Shown here in pieces: positions 8,282 through 15,895 of a stretch of 64,000 nt of DNA (its first letter is position 1; each line of letters begins with the position of its first letter). Source of the DNA: an uncultured Pelagibacteraceae bacterium (GTDB lineage Bacteria > Pseudomonadota > Alphaproteobacteria > Pelagibacterales > Pelagibacteraceae). The translations under genes were made by a program, and so were the position numbers. Below the pieces are notes generated by a model. That model was not told the origin of the DNA. It saw only the letters and a program-made list of their open reading frames with translations, and ran no database searches. Where the stretch lies: positions 62,001 through 126,000 of the forward strand of contig CACDSY010000001.1 of assembly GCA_902555585.1 (NCBI GenBank). The letters are read 5' to 3'.

Positions 8282-9427
8282 ATGAGATTAATTAAAGGAA
8301 AAAAAATCCAGCTTGGCGTAGTTGGAGGTGGTCCAAAATCTTGGATTGGTCATGTTCATAGAATTTCATCTAGATTTGATAATCAATATGAGATAGTTGC
8401 TGGTGTTTTTTCAAGAAATTCAAAACTATCTAAAAGCTTTGGTCAAACCCTAGGTATTTTAAAAGAGAGATGCTATTCAAATTTTAGAGAAATGGCTGAA
8501 AGAGAAGCGAAGAGAAAAAATGGTATTAATGTTGTGGCAATAATGACACCTCCCTCAAGTCACCAAATTATTGCAGAAAAATTTATTGATAAAAATATTA
8601 ATGTGATTTCTGACAAACCATTTGCTGGAAATCTTACTCAAGCTAAGAAATTATTTAAAAAAATAAAATCAAACAAAAAAATTAAGTATGCTTTGACACA
8701 TAATTATTCTGCTTATCCTATGGTTAGAGAAGCAAAAGTATTGGTAGAAAAAGGTAAAATTGGAAAGATCGAATATGTAAATGTTGAATATGTTCAAGAT
8801 TGGTCAGATGGAGAATATATCTCTCAAAAAAATGCAAAGAAAAAGTTTAAATGGAAAATAGATAAGAATATTGTTGGAGTTTCAGCAGTCCTAAATGAAA
8901 TTGGATCCCATGCATATCATATGGCAACTTATATATCAGGTTTAAAAGGTGAAACTATTTTTGCAGATATTAAACAAGTTTCAAATAAAGTTAAAATGGA
9001 CAACAATGCTCAAGTAATGATTAATTTTAATAATGGAGCTAAAGGAATGTTTTGGACTAGCGTGATGGCTAGAGGCGGTGTTTACGGATTACGAATAAGA
9101 ATATTTGGAACGAAAGGAAGTTTGGAATGGGTTCAAAACGATCCAAACTATTTAAAACTTAATCCATCTAATGGTGCTGTTAAATTTATTGAAAGAGGTT
9201 TTTTTAATGCTGAATTGTCTAAAAAATTTTCTAGATTAAAATCTGGACATCCTGAAGGTTATTTAGATGCATTTGCTAATATTTATCGTGAATTTGCAGA
9301 TTCTTTGAAAAATAATGCAAAAAAAAGGTATTTTTACCCTAATGAAGACGAAGGACTGGAAACTGCAAAATTTATTGAAGCATGCAAGGTTTCAAACAAA
9401 AAAAAAAGATGGGTAAAAATAAAATAA
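8282..9427 (+). CDS. Gfo/Idh/MocA-family oxidoreductase
   Basis: This 381-residue protein has an N-terminal Rossmann domain (QLGVVGGGPKSWIG), the family's Lys-Pro step as SDKPFAGNL, and a C-terminal alpha/beta domain with NEIGSHAYHMATY carrying the catalytic His. These enzymes oxidise or reduce sugar and inositol hydroxyls with NAD(P). The start at 8282 is preferred over 8201 because the upstream extension runs antisense through iolE and looks unlike the family. It overlaps the IolG-like gene by 19 bases. A scyllo-inositol or other inositol/aminosugar dehydrogenase role is possible, not proven. Confidence 0.85.
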   Translation: MRLIKGKKIQLGVVGGGPKSWIGHVHRISSRFDNQYEIVAGVFSRNSKLSKSFGQTLGILKERCYSNFREMAEREAKRKNGINVVAIMTPPSSHQIIAEKFIDKNINVISDKPFAGNLTQAKKLFKKIKSNKKIKYALTHNYSAYPMVREAKVLVEKGKIGKIEYVNVEYVQDWSDGEYISQKNAKKKFKWKIDKNIVGVSAVLNEIGSHAYHMATYISGLKGETIFADIKQVSNKVKMDNNAQVMINFNNGAKGMFWTSVMARGGVYGLRIRIFGTKGSLEWVQNDPNYLKLNPSNGAVKFIERGFFNAELSKKFSRLKSGHPEGYLDAFANIYREFADSLKNNAKKRYFYPNEDEGLETAKFIEACKVSNKKKRWVKIK

Positions 9428-10425
9428 AAACTGCTCTGTTTGGCCTTGGTAGAATTGGCCAGATGCATGCTAATAATTTAAGAAAAAATAGTGAATTTGA
9501 ATTAAAATATGTTTTTGATTTAAACAAAAATCTATCAAACAAAATTTCAAAAAAATTTAATTCTATTTCTATAAATAACCCAGATATTGCTTTTAAAGAT
9601 AATGAAATTAAATGTATTTTTATAGCTTCCTCTACTTCTACGCATTTAAAATTTATTGAAAAGGGTGCTAAGTATAAAAAAGTAGTATTTTGTGAAAAAC
9701 CACTAGATTTAAATTTAAAAAAAATTAATTCATCTTTAACAAAAATTAAAAAACTTAATCCTAAAATTCAAATAGGATTTAATAGAAGATACGATCCTGG
9801 ACATAATTTACTAAAAAAGAATTTGTTAAAAAATAAAATAGGTAAATTAGAAAAAATTATTATAACTAGTCGGGACCCTGCTCCTCCTTCATTATCTTAT
9901 TTAAAAGATTCTGGAGGTATCTTTAAAGATATGATGATTCATGATTTTGATTTAGCACGATACTACTTGGGTTCGGATGAATTTATATCAGTATTTGCTA
10001 CTGGCAGTAACATATCAGACCAAAGATTTAATAAGATAAAAGACTATGAACTTGCAACTACAGTTCTTAAGTCGAAAAAAGGAGTGCAATGCATTATAAC
10101 TAATTCGAGACATTGTAGTTTTGGTTATGACCAAAGAGTTGAGCTTTTTGGAACAAAAGGAATGATAATATCAGATAATAAAAGAGATACTGAGACTAAT
10201 CCATTTTTAAAAAATTCAACAAATAATAGATCCCCTCTACTCCATTTTTTTATAGAAAGATATGCGGAGGCTTTCAGATTACAACTATCTGGCCTTGCAA
10301 ATTTTTGCAAAAAAAATATTAAACCCAGAGCTGTTTTTGAAGATGGAAGAAAGTCTATAATGTTAGCAGAAGCTGCACAAAAATCAGTTAAGTCAAAAAA
10401 ATTTGAACAATTAAAAATAAATTAG
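9409..10425 (+). CDS. iolG: Inositol 2-dehydrogenase-like oxidoreductase (IolG type)
   Basis: This 338-residue protein is close to bacterial IolG. It shows ALFGLGRIGQMHA for NAD binding, Lys97 in CEKPLDLN, QIGFNRRYDP, SRDPAPP, and the SGGIFKDMMIHDFDLAR block with Asp174 and His178. These correspond to the Lys/Asp/His catalytic residues of inositol dehydrogenase. It oxidises myo-inositol (or a related cyclitol) to the 2-keto form, the substrate of IolE encoded nearby. ATG 9409 is chosen because MGKNKIKTALFG puts the Rossmann strand at the usual place; an earlier in-frame ATG at 9382 lies inside the previous gene. Assignment to this exact cyclitol is moderately sure. Confidence 0.82.
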   Translation: MGKNKIKTALFGLGRIGQMHANNLRKNSEFELKYVFDLNKNLSNKISKKFNSISINNPDIAFKDNEIKCIFIASSTSTHLKFIEKGAKYKKVVFCEKPLDLNLKKINSSLTKIKKLNPKIQIGFNRRYDPGHNLLKKNLLKNKIGKLEKIIITSRDPAPPSLSYLKDSGGIFKDMMIHDFDLARYYLGSDEFISVFATGSNISDQRFNKIKDYELATTVLKSKKGVQCIITNSRHCSFGYDQRVELFGTKGMIISDNKRDTETNPFLKNSTNNRSPLLHFFIERYAEAFRLQLSGLANFCKKNIKPRAVFEDGRKSIMLAEAAQKSVKSKKFEQLKIN

Positions 10426-10432
10426 AAATTTT

Positions 10433-11326
10433 TTATATACTTTGTATTTTTTTATCTCCTGCTTTTTTTACAAAATAAATTCCTAAAACAACAGCACATA
10501 AAGCAATTAATATTTTAGGTGTTACTAGTTCGTTTAGGAAAATAAATCCTAAAATAACACCAAAAATCGGTATTAGATAGGCGACCTGACTTTGAAAAAC
10601 TAAGCCATTTTTCTTTAAAATAATAAATCTTAATAACCATGCTATTCCAGTTGGAAATATACCAAGATAAATCAAAGATAATGTGGAATCTAATGATGGG
10701 TTTAAATTCCAAGGTTGCTCAATTATTAATGATATTGGACAAGCAATTATAGCTCCCCAAATAAGAATTGATGCAGTTACATTTTCATTTTTCTTATTAC
10801 TAATTTTTAATGTTAAAATTCCTCCAATAACATAAAAAGTAGATCCCAATAGAATCATAAGAGCAAAAAATAAATTTTCATTATTTATAAGTAAATTTTC
10901 TGAGAATAAATAAACAATTCCTAAAAAGCCTAATACTATTCCAAATATTTTTATTACATTTATTTTTTCTCCTTCTGCAAAGAAATGTGCAAGTATTGTT
11001 GCACTTATAGGTGTAGTTGACATTAAAATTGCTGCTAAGTTACTTTGAACTTTCTGAACCCCATATGCTATTAAGAAAAAAGGTATAACTAAATTAATGA
11101 TACCAATTGCTGCAAACCATTTCCAATCTTTAGAAAACGCTTCAATTTTTATTTTTTTAAAATAACAAAGTAATAATAATGGTATCATGCCAAAAAAAAT
11201 TCTTAAAAAAGCTATGGTTATTGGGCCATAAGAATATGTTGCAATTTTAATGTTGAAAAAAGCTGAAGACCAAAGTAAGGCTAAAAAAGTAAGAATGAAA
11301 TAATCAGTTGCGTTTGGAGATTTCAT
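10433..11326 (-). CDS. EamA/DMT-family transporter
   Basis: This 297-residue protein is almost entirely hydrophobic, with about ten predicted membrane segments arranged as two EamA repeats. The internal YLGIFPTGIAWLLRF and the C-terminal PIFGVILGFIFLNE segments are typical of drug/metabolite transporters. The family exports or imports small metabolites and amino acids; the substrate is unknown. It is convergent with iolG (7-base gap). Its start overlaps the stop of the YbaK-like gene by four bases, so those two form one transcription unit. That makes a link to the inositol cluster uncertain. Confidence 0.85.
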   Translation of the reverse strand: MKSPNATDYFILTFLALLWSSAFFNIKIATYSYGPITIAFLRIFFGMIPLLLLCYFKKIKIEAFSKDWKWFAAIGIINLVIPFFLIAYGVQKVQSNLAAILMSTTPISATILAHFFAEGEKINVIKIFGIVLGFLGIVYLFSENLLINNENLFFALMILLGSTFYVIGGILTLKISNKKNENVTASILIWGAIIACPISLIIEQPWNLNPSLDSTLSLIYLGIFPTGIAWLLRFIILKKNGLVFQSQVAYLIPIFGVILGFIFLNELVTPKILIALCAVVLGIYFVKKAGDKKIQSI

Positions 11327-11802
11327 TCAATTATATCTTTTATTGATCCATTTGTTATTTTAATAAGATCATCAAAATTAATTTTAAAAATACAGTTTGG
11401 ATGTCCAGCTGCTGCAAATAAATCTTTAAATCTGTTCAAAGAACTATCAACTAATATCTGCAAGCTATTAGTGTGTCCTATTGGAGATACTCCTCCAATT
11501 GTATATCCAGTTTGTTCTTTCACATCATTAGGTGATGCCATACTTAAATCTTTACTATTAAAAAACTTTTTTAATTTGTTTAGTGAACATCTTTTGTCAC
11601 CAGAGACTAAACATAAAAAATAATTATCTCCATTTTTAAAAAGTAAGCTTTTTACAATTGCACCTACTTCACAATTTAAAGATTCTGCTGCATCAACTGC
11701 TGTTCTTGCTGTATTTTCTAATTCTGTGACTGATAAAGTCTCATCGAATTCTTTTAATGCTTTTTCAGCTCTTTTAACTGGTTCTTTATTTAATAAACTC
11801 AT
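11323..11802 (-). CDS. YbaK/EbsC-family aminoacyl-tRNA deacylase
   Basis: This 159-residue protein has the YbaK/ProX-type editing-domain pattern. GAIVKSLLFK carries the conserved Lys. SGDKRCSLNKL, the GYTIGGVSPIGH glycine loop, and a C-terminal FAAAGHPNCIFKI follow. These proteins hydrolyse mischarged aminoacyl-tRNAs such as Cys- or Ala-tRNAPro. Which tRNA is edited cannot be said. It is the first gene of a two-gene minus-strand unit with the EamA transporter and is divergent from glnA across 141 bases. Confidence 0.85.
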   Translation of the reverse strand: MSLLNKEPVKRAEKALKEFDETLSVTELENTARTAVDAAESLNCEVGAIVKSLLFKNGDNYFLCLVSGDKRCSLNKLKKFFNSKDLSMASPNDVKEQTGYTIGGVSPIGHTNSLQILVDSSLNRFKDLFAAAGHPNCIFKINFDDLIKITNGSIKDIIE

Positions 11803-11900
11803 TATTGCAACTTAGGATTGATTGAAAATTCCAATTTTTTAAGGTTAATATACATGTAAAAAAAGCATAAGTGATATCTATTTAATAGGCATTATTTATC

Positions 11901-11921
11901 TTTTCTTAACTGATAAGAAAA
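11901..11921 (+). promoter_or_regulatory. Perfect 8-bp inverted repeat in the glnA leader
   Basis: The arms TTTTCTTA (11901-11908) and TAAGAAAA (11914-11921) are exact reverse complements around a 5-base spacer, ending 22 bases before the glnA ATG. It could be an operator dyad or a small leader hairpin just upstream of the AGGAG ribosome-binding site at 11934-11938. No known riboswitch consensus was recognised here. In such A+T-rich DNA a chance repeat is possible. Confidence 0.4.
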
Positions 11922-11943
11922 TTAAAAAATTATAGGAGATAAT

Positions 11944-13350
11944 ATGAGCGCCAAGGACGTACTAAAATTAATGAAGTCTAAGAATATCGAGTTTGTGGAT
12001 CTTAGATTCACTGACCCAAGAGGTAAACTTCAACACTTAACAATGGATACAACTATCGTAGATGAAGGAATGCTAAATGACGGAGTATTTTTTGATGGAT
12101 CGTCAATTGCAGGATGGAAAGCAATTAATGAGTCTGACATGATATTAAAGCCTGATTTAAGTAGAAAAGTAATAGATCCTTATACATCTCATAATACCTT
12201 AATTTTATTTTGCGATATTTTAGATGCAGTTAAGAGAGATCCCTATGAAAGAGATCCAAGAGGAATTGCAAAAAAAGCTGAAGCATATTTAAAGAAAACA
12301 GGAATTGGTGATACAGCTTACTTTGGTCCAGAGCCTGAATTTTTTGTTTTTGATGATGTAAGAATTAAAAACGATATGAATGAAACAAGTTTTTCAATTG
12401 ATAGTTCAGAAGGTCCATATAATTCAGGAAAATCATACGATAATGGAAACATGGGTCATAGACCTGGAGTAAAAGGAGGATATTTTCCTGTACCACCAGT
12501 AGATAGCGCACAAGACATGAGGGGTGAGTATCTTAAAGGTTTAAGAGATGTCGGAATTACAGTAGAAAAACACCACCATGAAGTTGCTCCGAGCCAACAT
12601 GAACTTGGAATGTTATTTGGAACTTTAGTTAATCAAGCTGATAACGTTCAACTATACAAATATGTAGTTCAAATGGTTTCTCACTCATTTGGAAAAACTG
12701 CAACATTTATGCCTAAACCTGTTAAAGGTGATAATGGTTCAGGTATGCATACTCACCAATCAATTTGGAAAGGGAAAACTCCTGTATTTTCTGGAAATAA
12801 ATATGCTGGATTATCACAAACTGCTCTCTACTATATTGGTGGAGTACTAAAGCATGCAAAAGCAATAAATGCATTTGCAAATGCTACAACAAATAGTTAC
12901 AAAAGATTAATACCAGGGTTTGAGGCTCCTGTTTTACTTGCATACTCTGCAAGAAATAGATCGGCTTCATGCAGAATTCCAATCACATTAAGTAAAAAGG
13001 GCGCAAGATGTGAAATAAGATTCCCAGATGCATCTGGAAATCCGTATTTAACATTTGCTTCAATGCTTATGGCTGGAATTGACGGCATAAAAAATAAAAT
13101 TGATCCAGGTAAATCGTTTGACAAAGACCTTTATGCTTTATCAGAAAAGCAAGTTAAAAAAGTGCCAACTGTTTGTGGGTCCTTAAGAGAGGCGATGGAG
13201 TCATTGGACAAAGATAGAGGCTTCTTAACTCAAGGCAATGTATTTACTGATGATCAAATAGATGCATACATTGAGCTTAAATATGAAGAAATTCATAATT
13301 TTGAACACACACCGCACCCTATTGAATTCGACATGTATTATAGCTGTTAA
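11944..13350 (+). CDS. glnA: Glutamine synthetase type I
   Basis: This 468-residue protein is a full-length GSI enzyme that makes glutamine from glutamate, ammonia and ATP. Seen in order: FTDPRGKLQHLT, FFDGSSIAGWK, the metal-binding FGPEPEFFVFDD, KHHHEVAPSQHELGM, the KPVKGDNGSGMHTHQS ATP/glutamate site, and RIPITLSKKGARCEIRFPD. The Tyr in KDLYALSEKQ occupies the adenylylation-loop position. A strong AGGAG lies five bases before the ATG. Alphaproteobacteria commonly carry glnB (PII) just before glnA; here the upstream neighbour is a divergent YbaK gene and no PII gene is present. That fits reports that SAR11 lacks PII control. A stem-loop follows the stop. Confidence 0.97.
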   Translation: MSAKDVLKLMKSKNIEFVDLRFTDPRGKLQHLTMDTTIVDEGMLNDGVFFDGSSIAGWKAINESDMILKPDLSRKVIDPYTSHNTLILFCDILDAVKRDPYERDPRGIAKKAEAYLKKTGIGDTAYFGPEPEFFVFDDVRIKNDMNETSFSIDSSEGPYNSGKSYDNGNMGHRPGVKGGYFPVPPVDSAQDMRGEYLKGLRDVGITVEKHHHEVAPSQHELGMLFGTLVNQADNVQLYKYVVQMVSHSFGKTATFMPKPVKGDNGSGMHTHQSIWKGKTPVFSGNKYAGLSQTALYYIGGVLKHAKAINAFANATTNSYKRLIPGFEAPVLLAYSARNRSASCRIPITLSKKGARCEIRFPDASGNPYLTFASMLMAGIDGIKNKIDPGKSFDKDLYALSEKQVKKVPTVCGSLREAMESLDKDRGFLTQGNVFTDDQIDAYIELKYEEIHNFEHTPHPIEFDMYYSC

Positions 13351-13362
13351 AAAGCTTTATTT

Positions 13363-13399
13363 TATGGGATTACCTGAAGTAATAGCAGGTATTCCCATA
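13363..13399 (+). terminator. Stem-loop after glnA
   Basis: Bases 13363-13376 and 13386-13399 form a 14-bp stem with a single T-T mismatch and a 9-base loop, starting 13 bases after the glnA stop. This is by far the most GC-containing hairpin nearby. The downstream side (TTGGAATTCT) lacks a clear T-run, so it may protect the 3' end or act as a weak intrinsic terminator rather than a classical one. Confidence 0.5.
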
Positions 13400-13438
13400 T
13401 TGGAATTCTAATTTCACCCAATTTTGTTATCAAAGGAC

Positions 13439-13576
13439 ATGTCAAAGTTCATATCAACTTTAAAAAATATGATTGGTTATAAAAAGCCTGAAATTAGGAA
13501 GCCTAAGCGAAGAAAAAACAAAACTTATTCCATGAATAAAAGAGGGCAGTATTGGTTTATTTCCTATTACCAATGA
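13439..13576 (+). CDS. Possible small basic protein (45 aa), unknown
   Basis: An ATG at 13439, preceded closely by AAAGGA, opens a 45-codon frame ending at TGA 13576, four bases before the convergent sufA stop. The product is strongly basic, with a KPKRRKNK core, aromatic residues near the C-terminus (QYWFISYY) and no Asp. I do not recognise a family. The frame fills the only sizeable space between glnA and the suf operon in a genome that otherwise leaves almost none, which argues for function. Its shortness and the close-set ribosome-binding site argue against. Treat it as tentative. Confidence 0.35.
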   Translation: MSKFISTLKNMIGYKKPEIRKPKRRKNKTYSMNKRGQYWFISYYQ

Positions 13577-13580
13577 TTAA

Positions 13581-13916
13581 TTAAACTTTAAAAGACTCGC
13601 CACAACCGCATCTTTCAGTTTCATTAGGATTATTAAATACAAATTGGGAGGAAAATTGCTCCTTCTTATAATCCATTTCAGTTCCAAAAAGATACATCAC
13701 AGCCGCTGGATCAATAAAAACTTTTACTCCTTTATCCTCAATAACTTCATCATTAGGATTTATTTCTTTTGTATATTCCATAATATAAGACATACCTGCG
13801 CAACCACCTGATTTTACCCCAACTCTGACACCAATGGACTCGTTATCAGCAGAAGACATAATTTCTTTTATCCTATCAGCTGCTTGATCACTTAATGATA
13901 TAACTTGTTTTGTCAT
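13581..13916 (-). CDS. sufA: A-type Fe-S carrier protein (SufA/IscA family)
   Basis: This 111-residue protein has the HesB/IscA pattern with the three conserved cysteines: one in KSGGCAGMSY and two in the C-terminal RCGCGESF. A-type carriers receive Fe-S clusters from the SufBCD scaffold and pass them to target proteins. It is the last gene of the suf operon, overlapping sufT by four bases. SufA and ErpA cannot be separated by sequence here; operon position favours SufA. Confidence 0.92.
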   Translation of the reverse strand: MTKQVISLSDQAADRIKEIMSSADNESIGVRVGVKSGGCAGMSYIMEYTKEINPNDEVIEDKGVKVFIDPAAVMYLFGTEMDYKKEQFSSQFVFNNPNETERCGCGESFKV

Positions 13917-14209
13917 AAGTTTAATTCTAATTTTGCTGCCTCTGACATCATAGACTTATCCCATGGTGGTTCCCATACTAAATCTAAATCTACTTTATCA
14001 ACTTCTTCTAATTGCATAATACTATCTTTAACTTCTTTAGGCAAACTTTCGGCCACTGGGCAATTTGGAGTAGTAAGTGTCATTTTTACACTAATATTTT
14101 TTTTGTCTACAATAATATCATAAATTAATCCAAGCTCATAAATATTTACTGGTATCTCAGGATCATAAATTTTTTTTATTTCTTCAATTACTTTTTCTTT
14201 CAATTCCAT
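13913..14209 (-). CDS. sufT: SUF-system assembly protein SufT (MIP18/DUF59 family)
   Basis: This 98-residue protein is a single MIP18-type domain. It contains YDPEIPVNIYELGLIYDI, MTLTTPNCPVAESLP with the conserved Cys, and the VDLDLVWEPPWDKSMMSEAAK tail typical of SufT. SufT assists maturation of Fe-S proteins. It overlaps sufA by four bases and follows sufU after a four-base gap, within the same transcript. Confidence 0.92.
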   Translation of the reverse strand: MELKEKVIEEIKKIYDPEIPVNIYELGLIYDIIVDKKNISVKMTLTTPNCPVAESLPKEVKDSIMQLEEVDKVDLDLVWEPPWDKSMMSEAAKLELNL

Positions 14210-14213
14210 AAAG

Positions 14214-14678
14214 TTATGACTCAGTATTAGTTATTTCCTCTGAGTTATCCATTGCAGAAATAAGAGTATGCCATGATAATGTTGCACACTTAACTCTCAT
14301 TGGATATTGTTTAACTCCAGATAGGCACATTAATTTAGTTTTTTCATCTTCGTTTAAGTATTCTGAATTTAATTCTGGATTTTCTTTTATCATTCCTAAA
14401 AAATCCTCTACAATCTCTTTAGCTTCATGTTCGTTTTTGCCTTTAATTAAATCAGTCATGATCGATGCTGATGCCATTGAAATAGCACATCCGCTGCCCT
14501 CAAATGAAATATCCTCAACTATTTTTTGTCCATTTAATTTTAGATAAACATGAACATTGTCTCCACATAATGGATTATGGCCTTTGGCATCTTTATTATA
14601 TTCATGTGTTTTACCAAGATTTCTTGGATTTTTTCCGTGTTCTAAAATAATTTCTTGATAAAGTTCTTTTAAGTTCAT
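14214..14678 (-). CDS. sufU: SufU-type scaffold/sulfur-transfer protein
   Basis: This 154-residue protein is IscU-like but has the SufU hallmarks. HNPLCGDN holds the first Cys and the Asp, GSGCAISMAS the second Cys. An insertion of about 20 residues precedes the LMCLSGVKQYPMRVKCATLSW block holding the third. SufU proteins take sulfur from SufS through a bound zinc; here it sits directly after sufS (4-base overlap), so it is the likely sulfur acceptor. SufE, the other common acceptor, is not seen in the window. Confidence 0.88.
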   Translation of the reverse strand: MNLKELYQEIILEHGKNPRNLGKTHEYNKDAKGHNPLCGDNVHVYLKLNGQKIVEDISFEGSGCAISMASASIMTDLIKGKNEHEAKEIVEDFLGMIKENPELNSEYLNEDEKTKLMCLSGVKQYPMRVKCATLSWHTLISAMDNSEEITNTES

Positions 14679-15895
14679 TTTAAATTAAATACTTTTTTAC
14701 AATTGTTAATAGAGTCGTTTAACTTATCTAAATCATCTTTGGTATTATAAATTCCAACTGACGCTCTTGCACTAGCAGGTATATTTAATTTATCATGTAA
14801 TATTTGGCAACAATGATGGCCTGCTCTTATTGCAACACCGTCTTCATCAAGTATTGTTGCAATGTCGTGTGGATGAACACCTTCTAATGTGAAAGATAAA
14901 ACTCCACCTTTATTTTTTGGACTACCAATCAATTTAACAGAATTATTTTTTTGTAATAGCTCTTGACCATACTCAACTAAATCAGCTTCATGTTTCATTA
15001 TATTCTCAATACCAATACTCTCCATAAACTTAATTGATTGATCGAATGCAATAACTTGGGCTGTTGCCATTGTCCCAGCCTCATATTTGTTTGGTAAATC
15101 ACCATAAGATATTTTATCTTTTTTAACTTCTCTAATCATTCCTCCTCCACCTTGGTAGGGTGGCAGTTCTTCTAACCACTTTTTTTTACCATATAAAACT
15201 CCTAATCCAGTAGGTCCGTACATTTTATGGCATGATATTGCGTAAAAATCACAATCTAAATCTTGCATATCTAACTTAAGATGAGGGGCTCCCTGACAAC
15301 CATCAATAACAACTATGATTCCTTTTGAGTGTGCTAAATCTGTTATTTCTTTGATGGGTAGTATTGCACCCGTAACGTTAGATAAATGAGTAATTGCTAT
15401 TACTTTAGTCTTTGATGTTATTTTTTTTTCAATATCCTCTAGAGAAATGTCTCCATCATCATTTACCTCTGCAAAATTTATTTTAACATTTTTTGATTTT
15501 CTTAAGAAATGCCAAGGCACATAATTTGAATGATGCTCAAGCTCTGTAATTAAAATTTCGTCACCCTCATTTAGATATTTTTGCCCAAGTGTATTTGCTA
15601 CTAAATTTAATGCCTCTGTAGCTCCTTTAGTAAAAACTATTTCATTTTTATCTTTAGCATTAATATATTTTTGAACTGAGGACCTCGTATTTTCATATAA
15701 GTTTGTCGCTGCAACTGCTAAATAATGAACACTTCTGCCAACATTTGAAAATTGTTTAGTATAAAATTCATTTATTTTGTCAGCTACTACTTTTGGTTTT
15801 TGTGATGAGTTAGCACTATCTAAATAGACTAAATCATTATTTTGAATTTTTTCGTCAAATATGGGAAACTCATCTTTTATGTTCTCTATTTTCAT
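14675..15895 (-). CDS. sufS: Cysteine desulfurase SufS
   Basis: This 406-residue PLP enzyme takes sulfur from cysteine for Fe-S assembly. Seen: the N-terminal YLDSANSSQKP, the TKGATEALNLVA cofactor phosphate loop, ITELEHHSNYVPWH, VIDGCQGAPH, the PLP-binding Lys in ISCHKMYGPTG, and the catalytic Cys in RAGHHCCQ near the C-terminus. It is a group II (SufS-type) enzyme. It overlaps sufD upstream by four bases and sufU downstream by four. Confidence 0.95.
   Translation of the reverse strand: MKIENIKDEFPIFDEKIQNNDLVYLDSANSSQKPKVVADKINEFYTKQFSNVGRSVHYLAVAATNLYENTRSSVQKYINAKDKNEIVFTKGATEALNLVANTLGQKYLNEGDEILITELEHHSNYVPWHFLRKSKNVKINFAEVNDDGDISLEDIEKKITSKTKVIAITHLSNVTGAILPIKEITDLAHSKGIIVVIDGCQGAPHLKLDMQDLDCDFYAISCHKMYGPTGLGVLYGKKKWLEELPPYQGGGGMIREVKKDKISYGDLPNKYEAGTMATAQVIAFDQSIKFMESIGIENIMKHEADLVEYGQELLQKNNSVKLIGSPKNKGGVLSFTLEGVHPHDIATILDEDGVAIRAGHHCCQILHDKLNIPASARASVGIYNTKDDLDKLNDSINNCKKVFNLK

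Noticed and set aside
8251..8283. Longer N-terminus for iolE and longer frame for the divergent oxidoreductase
   Set aside because: Both extensions run into the opposite gene and precede the first family-conserved residues; shorter starts at 8250 and 8282 fit.
11803..11943. Sigma-54 promoter before glnA
   Set aside because: No convincing GG/GC pair at the needed spacing; only a loose partial match near 11889.
13351..13580. tRNA gene or other known structured RNA
   Set aside because: No cloverleaf or T-loop sequence found here, nor in any other gap; no rRNA or CRISPR repeats either.
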